Origin: Hofstenia miamia
Taxonomy: Eukaryota; Xenacoelomorpha; Acoela
Assembly (NCBI GenBank): GCA_004352715.1
Contig: SCFE01000084.1
Span: forward strand, 500,259-564,258
DNA: 64,000 bases
Reading direction: 5' to 3'
In this document: positions 56,972-64,000 of the stretch, one piece after another
Layout of the letters: the number at the start of each line of letters is the position of its first letter
Position numbering within the stretch: the stretch's first letter is position 1
Notes under the pieces: generated by a model
Told to the model about the DNA's origin: nothing
Seen by the model: the letters and a program-made list of their open reading frames with translations, nothing else
The model's database searches: none
Made by a program: the position numbers and the translations under genes

Positions 56972-58187
56972 CCCTAGTGCTCCCTCTATGTGTAATTTAT
57001 TTTAAAACAGTATAATTGAAATTAATTATATTTTGTTTAAAGTTTATTTAGATCCCCATGTGTTCAAAAAAGAAAAAAAGTTTTCCATCATCAACTGATG
57101 AAAGAATGCCTCTTTGACACTAACCAATTTCATACAATAAATATGGTAGAAGAAATTAATTATATATATTTTGCTAGGGTTTATTTAGTCTTGCCGACCA
57201 TACAAAAGTTTGCCATCACTGATGATTTGGTTTAAAACATTTAGTCTGTTGTTTTTCTATTGGTATAAGAAGAATTGTTCCCGTCATATAAAACAATTTC
57301 CTTTAATACTCACTTAAAATGAGGTAATACAATTTATTGTGATATTTGATTTTAAATGTTATTTAGTCTCTGTGTGAAGTCTCTATGTATTCACAAGGCT
57401 GTTAGCAGATAACCATTGCGTGCATTGTTCCCTCACAATTCTTACAATGTAAAGCCAGTTAACTCTGATCTCAACATATTATGTGCAGTATGGAAAGCGG
57501 AATTACACCAGTGTTAACCATGGGAGGCAATTAAATCAATCACAGGACGTATTACCCTTTATATTTGTTAATATCAATTTCTCTGGCTTACAATAATACT
57601 GTGTTAATTTGATATTTAATATGTCAAAAGAGAGTGTCTAAAAAATCTTGACTTAGATTGTTATTTGCATATGCATGTGGTGTAATTATTCTCCATTTAA
57701 TTTTGTGGATGCATAACTCTTATACCATGCTAGATATATTTTGTCGGGCATTGTGTGATTCTCAACTGTCTCATCAGATGTACAATCCTTATCAATAATT
57801 ATCTGTGCATGGGAAATGAAGACAGCGGTTGACAACAATATATGAACTCACATCAACATTGGCGATGATAAACTAATACAATAGACAAATTTAATGGTGT
57901 AATTTACCATTATTATAACGTGTGTAATATACATGTATTTTGTCTTGTTTTTAAAAGTGTGGATTTTACCACATTTGCTTAAATATCTGGTTTTATATTT
58001 GGAAATTGATGAAGTTTGTTTTTAACATGTAAACTAGACAAATGCACTTTTGACTAATGTCTATAAAAATTTTAAACGTTTTATTGTTATCGAAATCTCT
58101 TTTTGTTTAATTTCCACATTTAATATTTTCCATGTTTATTATTGAAAACATCTTCAAATAGCTGGTTTGCTTAGAAACAAAGTGTTC
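56972..58187. other. Polinton non-coding right arm
   Basis: AT-rich, no gene seen. It contains the intact versions of the two segments that also appear around 55727 and 56314. Confidence 0.55.
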
Positions 58188-58660
58188 TTTTTGTAAATGA
58201 AATAGTGTGATTTGAAAAAACGAGATAAGCATTGTATGTGTAAGCTTTTCGAAATTATGGAAAATTGATCAACAAAACGTAATGCGTGATAACGAGGAAT
58301 ATTAACAAGAACCCTGTGTAGTCTTTACTTGTAATGATGGAAATTTTTGCGGGTGGGTTATAAAATATATGGGTGTAATCTATGCAAATGATTGTAACGT
58401 GTGATATAGCCATGTATATTAACATCAAATGAAATTAGTCATTATATCAAAACAGTGTAAACTAAATTGGCCCCAACATGTATATGAATCACCACGAAAA
58501 TCTATTAGCGAACTGTCAAAAACATTTGTCAAGTAGAATGACTCACTAATTAAATCATCTTCTCCAATATTCATGGTCTGTCACGTGAATTGTAACATCA
58601 CGAGCTCTCGACCAATCAGAAGCAAAGTTGTGTGTTTTCCCCTTTTCTTCCATTACTACT
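58188..58660. repeat. Polinton right terminal inverted repeat
   Basis: Inverted counterpart of 47710-48331, ending CCATTACTACT directly before the CATATA target duplication. Confidence 0.9.
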
Positions 58661-58666
58661 CATATA

Positions 58667-59950
58667 TACTTATATAAGGGTGCTAGATTCTATGGCAGAG
58701 GGCTCTGGATACTGTCTAAAGAAATTTTTTAAAAAAAGCAAACTCATACATAAGAAATTAAACCCTCATTCCAAACCTGCAATGTAAAAATTTTTGGATT
58801 AAGTGAATTATTCTGACTTTAAATTCAAAAGGGCGCTGGATACTGTGAAAAATCACAAGCTGCTGTCACTGGATACAACTCCCATAGGGTTCACTAAGAG
58901 AAAAATGAGTAATTTTCAGTAATAAATTTATATAAATTTTATAAAATTACCATGATTGATAAAGGCTTTTTATTAAATTAATTTTGCGAATCACTTAACA
59001 AATATTTGTAAGGTATTTTTGCTGTACTTAAACAGTAAACTCATGTAAATGTAATAAACTTTTCATTTAGCCAGAGCAAGCATGAACCCAACGAGATCAT
59101 TTATACCCCCTTTAATCGCAATGGAATTTGAACACCATTGTGGAGGTAATTTTATAAAACCTCTAAAAAATTGTAGCAGACACCAGTAGTGCAAACTAGG
59201 ATAAAGAAATATAATATAATCAATGGTTTTGTAATTTAAATATCAAACATCAAATACAATTCAATATTTTTTTACTAATCTACTGGCGGTATTTTTTAAT
59301 GACTACTTACACGCATGGATATTTATTTTAAAGTCAAAACCTGTTTGGTAAACATTTTCAAAGAAATTCGCCAAACGTATTATGAAATTTGATAATCGTG
59401 GGATGTTGACACACCTATGGAGAAGTATGCTTCTCTATGATATGAAATTGTGATGAAATTATTCCTATGCTTAATTTACTACTATAAGAATTGGTAAATT
59501 TCTACTACTACTACTACTACTGCAATAATTATTAACTAAAGGTTTTATCAGTGGTATGCTTGAAAATTCTATACGATTGAATGATTGTAATGAACAGAAT
59601 TGACAAAATTAAGAAAAACCTGCGAAAACAGAATGAGGCGAAAAAAATGGAATAATAGTAAAATTATCAGAAAAACATAACTCTTTTCAAATTTTATTTA
59701 CATATCGCATTACAAATGCATTTAAGATGTGCTAATTGCTGGACCATCACCACTCAGACATTTTAGTGTTTATTTTGAAATCTAAGAAAAATAAAACGCA
59801 ACTTTTGTCAGTGTGGCTGCGAGTGTGTGGGTGTGAGAGTAAAAGATCAGCTACCAAATGTTTGAATGTAGTGAAAAAATTTCATTATAGTTAATTATAA
59901 AAAACTTATAGACAAGAACATTTATACATGTTTCCATTTATAGGCTTGAA
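58667..59950. other. Non-coding AT-rich DNA
   Basis: A short direct repeat (GGGCTCTGGATACTGT near 58703, GGGCGCTGGATACTGT near 58839), a CTA trinucleotide run at about 59501-59520, and a small hairpin (GAGAAG TATG CTTCTC near 59420). No gene. Confidence 0.55.
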
Positions 59951-60562
59951 CAGGAGCGTCACGCACCTGATTTGGGGGGGGGCGAAAATATATTCATGTA
60001 GGCCTGTTGCTTGTGATTTTTACTAAAAATACTGCACTGTAATGTGCATTTATACATCCATATTTTGTTTTACACGGTACAATCAATTATATTGGAAATT
60101 TTGTTAACATAAATAATGTCTTCTGATAAATATTGTTAGTAGGCCTATACCAACTTTTACGAATGAATATCCTGACATTTGTGTTTAACTGTTAGATAAA
60201 TTAAATATTTCAGAAAATTGAAAACGAATATTGTATAAGATAAATTTCTCATCTTATTGAGTAATGAAAAAACAAAAAGGGAACAAATAGAATATGTAGA
60301 ATGAATGGTTGATTTAAAGAAAAAGTTATCGTCTCTCAGATAATCTGCCGGTAATTATTTGTTATCCGAATTTATAATCCTGTAAATTGATTTACATACG
60401 CACAAAAAGAGCCCCCCTGAATCAAGCCTCGGAAGAACCGTTGCCAAGAGTTAAGATAAATCTATTGGTTTAAAACTATTGGTTTAAAAATATCTATAAA
60501 AACTACTAATACTGGCAAAAATATCTGAGGGGGGGCGGGCCCCAAATGGCGTGATGCCCCTG
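59951..60562. mobile_element. MITE, 612 bp, with G-rich inverted ends
   Basis: It starts CAGGAGCGTCACGCACCTGA and runs into a G tract. It ends with the inverted counterpart (GGCGTGATGCCCCTG) preceded by a G/C tract. Flanks GGCTTGAA and TGTTGAAT are only partly alike, so the 8-bp hAT-type target duplication is uncertain. No coding capacity. Confidence 0.6.
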
Positions 60563-61441
60563 TGTTGAATGATTTTTCCAAACTTTTCATACAATATTAG
60601 GCCCACAATGAGTTCTAATACATAATTTATGAACAGTTCATTACATTTCAAAGCTTAAACTTCATAGTTGTGCATTCATTAATGTGACTAGACTATTAAG
60701 GATGTCAAATTGGAAATATTACAACACAATTTAATGGAACAATTTCGTTTAATTCCGATTAATTTTACTATCAAAATCACGTTTCCATTTCTGCCATTCT
60801 CCTGTAATGTTAAATGAAACTATATCCAATGGTAAAGTCTTTAGGGATTCGAAAACTGTCATATGTTGTAAGACAGAATTTCAAAAGTAGTGAATGAATG
60901 ATATTTTATTAAAAATACAATGTGTACAAAGAAACATTTTATATGTTCAAGACGTGTTGTAGTTTATCTTTAAGTTTATATATTTTATTGCAATCCCTGA
61001 GTACCAGCGTACTCATATAACAGAATTCTCATGACATATTAAATTGACATTTAGGTCAATAATTCAAGCAAATAGCAATAAAATGTTATTTTTATAGTCG
61101 ATATCATGGTTTGATGTTATTAATAACAATTATTATTTTACTCCACAGACGTAACAAATAAGTACACCATTATATTACGGTAAAGCTAATAAATACCACT
61201 AAGTAAATATCAACTTGGATTTCTTAATTGATTTATTGTTGGGAGTACTAGGCTAAACAAGTTATCCAAACATTTGGCCTCAATGCATTAAAGCAGATAG
61301 GCCATTATCAAATCAATTAACAGTTACAATGAAGTGTGACTCAAGGTGCAATCGTAGAAATGTGCTTTTAAATTTCAACACTAAAATTTAGACCAATAAC
61401 AATATTAGAATAAGTTAAATAATTTAATTATAGTAACACAT

Positions 61442-61477
<36 letters not shown>

Positions 61478-62028
61478 TATGAATTATTTCCAAAAAATAT
61501 AGCTTAATACAATTCGTGTGGCACAATCAGAGCTAATCAAGTTTCATAAAAAAGGAATGCAGTTGTGTATTTAACAGCATCTAGCATTTATTAAGCAAAT
61601 GCAAAGAAGTTGTTTTACGTTTAATATTTAGTAATGATCAATAGGAATAATTTATGAAAAATTACAGGATTGAATGCAGAATTGTTTCAACTACACCATT
61701 TATTCCAGGTAACATTTATACCTGTCAATTCACACTTAGAAATGAAAAATACATTTAGAATTTAGTATTTATCACATAAACTGGTCATTATGGATTTAGA
61801 AATCAAACATTATTAAACACTTATAACTCACAAAAGAATAAAGACACTTAAAATCTGAAAACACTGCAGGATAGAAAATTGCCTCCTCTTTCTTTTTCGT
61901 CTGTAATTCACCCACGACACGTCTGAATTGGGCTCACACTGTTTTTCTTCAAAAAGCAAAATTATTCCCATGTTAATTTGTTAAATACGATTCAGAAAGA
62001 GTTAATTTACAATTAGAAGTATAAAATG
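60563..62028. other. Non-coding AT-rich DNA
   Basis: It includes a TA array at 61445-61477. I see no gene or element otherwise. Confidence 0.55.
61445..61477. repeat. TA dinucleotide array
   Basis: Uninterrupted TA repeats, here fully sequenced without a gap. Confidence 0.95.
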
Positions 62029-62133
62029 ACATTCTGAATTCGTGAATTAACATTCAGAAATTCTTAATTGACATTCAGAAGCGATTAATTAACATTCAGA
62101 CATCATTAATTAACCTTCAGAAATCTTTAATTA
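62029..62133. repeat. 21-bp minisatellite, five units
   Basis: Units start at 62029, 62050, 62071, 62092 and 62113. Each follows ACATTCAGAAnnnnTTAATTA. Ends are conserved and the middle four or five bases vary, which hints that the TTAATTA-ACATTCAG part is the constrained segment. Confidence 0.9.
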
Positions 62134-62356
62134 CATTATTAAATTGTCATGATTCTTCTTCTCGTTGCCAAGCTTCAAAATTTCTAAAACCATAAAATGT
62201 TTGGAAATGGAACGGTAAGTTTTAAAATGCAACTTAAACATTTTCATTAAATATATTTCTCCGAGAACAGCATAGACACTTAAACAATTTGTTTAGAGGT
62301 CAGTAAAGTCAGAGACTACTAGATATTATTATAGTAGTAGAGTGCAATGAATTTTA

Positions 62357-62800
62357 TAGATCTTTTCAATAATATTTGCCATTATTTGCATAAGCTAGAT
62401 CAACGAAATGTTAGTTAATTATTTCTGAAGGTCAACTGGAAATAATAGGCTTGCGATAGATTCCTAGCAAAATGTATTAATACAAGTGTTCACACAGAGA
62501 GCAAGCTTGTAGATGCTATAAACTAAAAAATTTATATTTCTCAGTGGATATAAAATTATATTTTTATTTAATTTAGGGCTAGTCAACTTACATATTAGTC
62601 ATAATTGTAACGCAACACATAAACTCGTAAACAAGACTAAGCCGCCTTTGATCAATTCAGACCACTTCAGGCATTTAACTGGAGTCGAATTCTCAGGCTT
62701 TCTAGTCTTAAAATCTGGCACTTGCAAACTGAATACACCCATTATTGAACACGTTGTTATTTACTATTCAATTAATTACTAAGCAAACAATTGAAAGTAA
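62357..62800. repeat. Duplicated segment C, right copy
   Basis: It matches 30010-30488 with small deletions (about 30070-30095 of the left copy is absent). No AT array follows here, so that array expanded after the split or was lost. Confidence 0.85.
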
Positions 62801-64000
62801 TTTTTGTATAATGGCTTTTCACACGGTTTGCAATTTGTTTATTAAGTAATAATATGAAATTACACCATGGGATACATTTATATTTTATTCATATTATTCA
62901 AAATAATTTACTTTGCATTTAGACTTATTAAAAAGCATTATTTTTACAAAATTTTCTTGATGTTTGCGGAAACTTTTCAAAGTTTTGTATAACTAATATT
63001 TTATGTACATTCCCAGCAGGATTTGTGCGGTAAGTCAAAATATTAATCTTTAGCCTTAACTGCATATCGTCTATTTTGATAACAAACCGTTTTTCCATAT
63101 TTACAAAAAAAATTTTTCAAGTCTATTAGCAAATTGTCTATTAGGGAACATCAAATATCTATTAAAGCGTATTGGTGTGGCAGTTGATGAAAAGATTAAA
63201 ATTTTCCTTGAAAATTTCAATTTTTGAAAAAGACTAAAATTCTCTTCATGCGTAATGTTCTGTATTTATAATGTTTCGACCCCTTGGAAGCAACAAAGAA
63301 CTTTTAGTGTTTCTTGATATGAGCAAAATGTCACAAAACTATTGAGAAGTACAGTCAGAGGTCGCGGTATCGAATAGGTTTACGGATTTAGAGCGAAGAA
63401 AAAAAAGAGAATCTCCTATATCATGTGTTGCTTTCAGATAGAACGTAGCATTAATAGTTTTTGAGCTATAAGAGTTTAAAAATTTTTGTTCAATCATGAA
63501 AAATTTTTAAGAATTCTCAGGCAGTATCAGGTTAATAGTATTTCAAAAATATACAAACATTGTTAACGCATATATACGAACAATATTTTTATATATTTTT
63601 ACATTGAAATGATTTAAGCTAATGAAATTTTGTAACATACTAAAATTATAAATCATTTGGCCATTTATAAGTTACTGCAAGAGTGACTAAACCTATTAAA
63701 TGAGATAATTATATCTGATAAAATCAAATGTTTGTTTAGAAAGGTGCTAATTAATTAGATTAGGCAAACACCAATGAATTAATATGTCTAATGATTTTGG
63801 TGCTTTTTATCAAAATTATTTATTATACATATTTCTATATAAACATGTGTACATTAATAATATTGTACATATAAATTACTTAACTTCGAATATAGGAAAA
63901 TCTGGAACCGACTACAATATTTAAGGACTGGGTTGGGTATACCCGTTTCGGTTATGGATATGGGCTGGGTAAATAATTTACGTTTTATTATTCATTGGTT
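62801..64000. other. Non-coding right edge
   Basis: AT-rich sequence without recognisable genes or repeats. Confidence 0.55.

Larger units (their letters stand above)
47710..58660. mobile_element. Polinton/Maverick element
   Basis: It begins AGTAGTAATGG and ends CCATTACTACT, with inverted repeats several hundred bases long. It is flanked by a perfect 6-bp duplication CATATA at 47704-47709 and 58661-58666, the length known for Polintons, and has the 5'-AG ends typical of them. It carries degenerate protein-primed DNA polymerase B, major capsid and probable penton genes. I see no integrase, packaging ATPase or maturation protease. At about 10.95 kb it is shorter than the usual 15-20 kb, so it is an internally deleted and partly misassembled copy. 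Confidence 0.92.

Noticed and set aside
47710-58660. Possibility that the Polinton genes are an integrated exogenous virus
   Set aside because: The terminal inverted repeats, 6-bp target duplication and polymerase/capsid combination are the defining traits of Polintons; no other viral genes were seen.
61445-61477. TA array as a CRISPR-like or origin-type repeat
   Set aside because: It is a plain dinucleotide microsatellite without spacers.

Overview
The window is strongly AT-rich metazoan genomic DNA. It has spliced genes with GT-AG introns, AT-dinucleotide arrays that end in assembly gaps, and a dense load of decayed transposable elements (Polinton/Maverick, Ty3/gypsy, copia-like, CR1/L2-like LINE, Penelope-like, Tc1, hAT-type MITEs). 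There are no bacterial operons, CRISPR arrays or rRNA genes, and I found no convincing tRNA. An aquatic invertebrate, possibly a cnidarian, fits the element mix and the one host gene. That is inference; the sequence does not name the species.

The backbone is a large direct duplication. Block A (about 516-8420 and 32200-42010) carries a three-exon gene on the minus strand for a secreted protein. Its signal-peptide exons and long third exon can be joined in frame by splice sites. The right-hand copy (exons 38063-38071, 36136-36313, 32744-33927) is open for about 456 residues. The left-hand copy has the same exons but is broken by a 26-nt deletion. Block B (about 9717-12690 and 44790-47690) carries a copia-like gag relic, and part of it occurs a third time at 43007-43521. 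A third shared segment (30010-30488 and 62357-62800) lies at nearly the same spacing, so the locus looks like a tandem array with a period near 32 kb.

Each repeat unit took different insertions. The left unit holds a pile of Ty3/gypsy copies (13396-28640): an old LTR-gag-protease fragment, a longer copy with gag, protease, RT, RNase H and integrase, and a third copy starting inside RT. All are broken. A roughly 60-nt periodic motif recurs between protease and RT and again after integrase. The right unit holds a minus-strand LINE with an APE endonuclease, RT and a 2A-like motif (38470-41442), a 3' Tc1 fragment with a nested hAT MITE (43522-44650), and a Polinton with matching terminal inverted repeats and a perfect 6-bp target duplication (47710-58660). 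The Polinton carries degenerate protein-primed DNA polymerase, major capsid and probable penton genes.

Six single-N positions sit at the edges of repeated sequence and probably mark false duplications made during assembly. The rest (58667-64000, and the spaces between blocks) is AT-rich non-coding DNA with one 612-bp MITE, a 5 x 21-bp minisatellite and short simple repeats.
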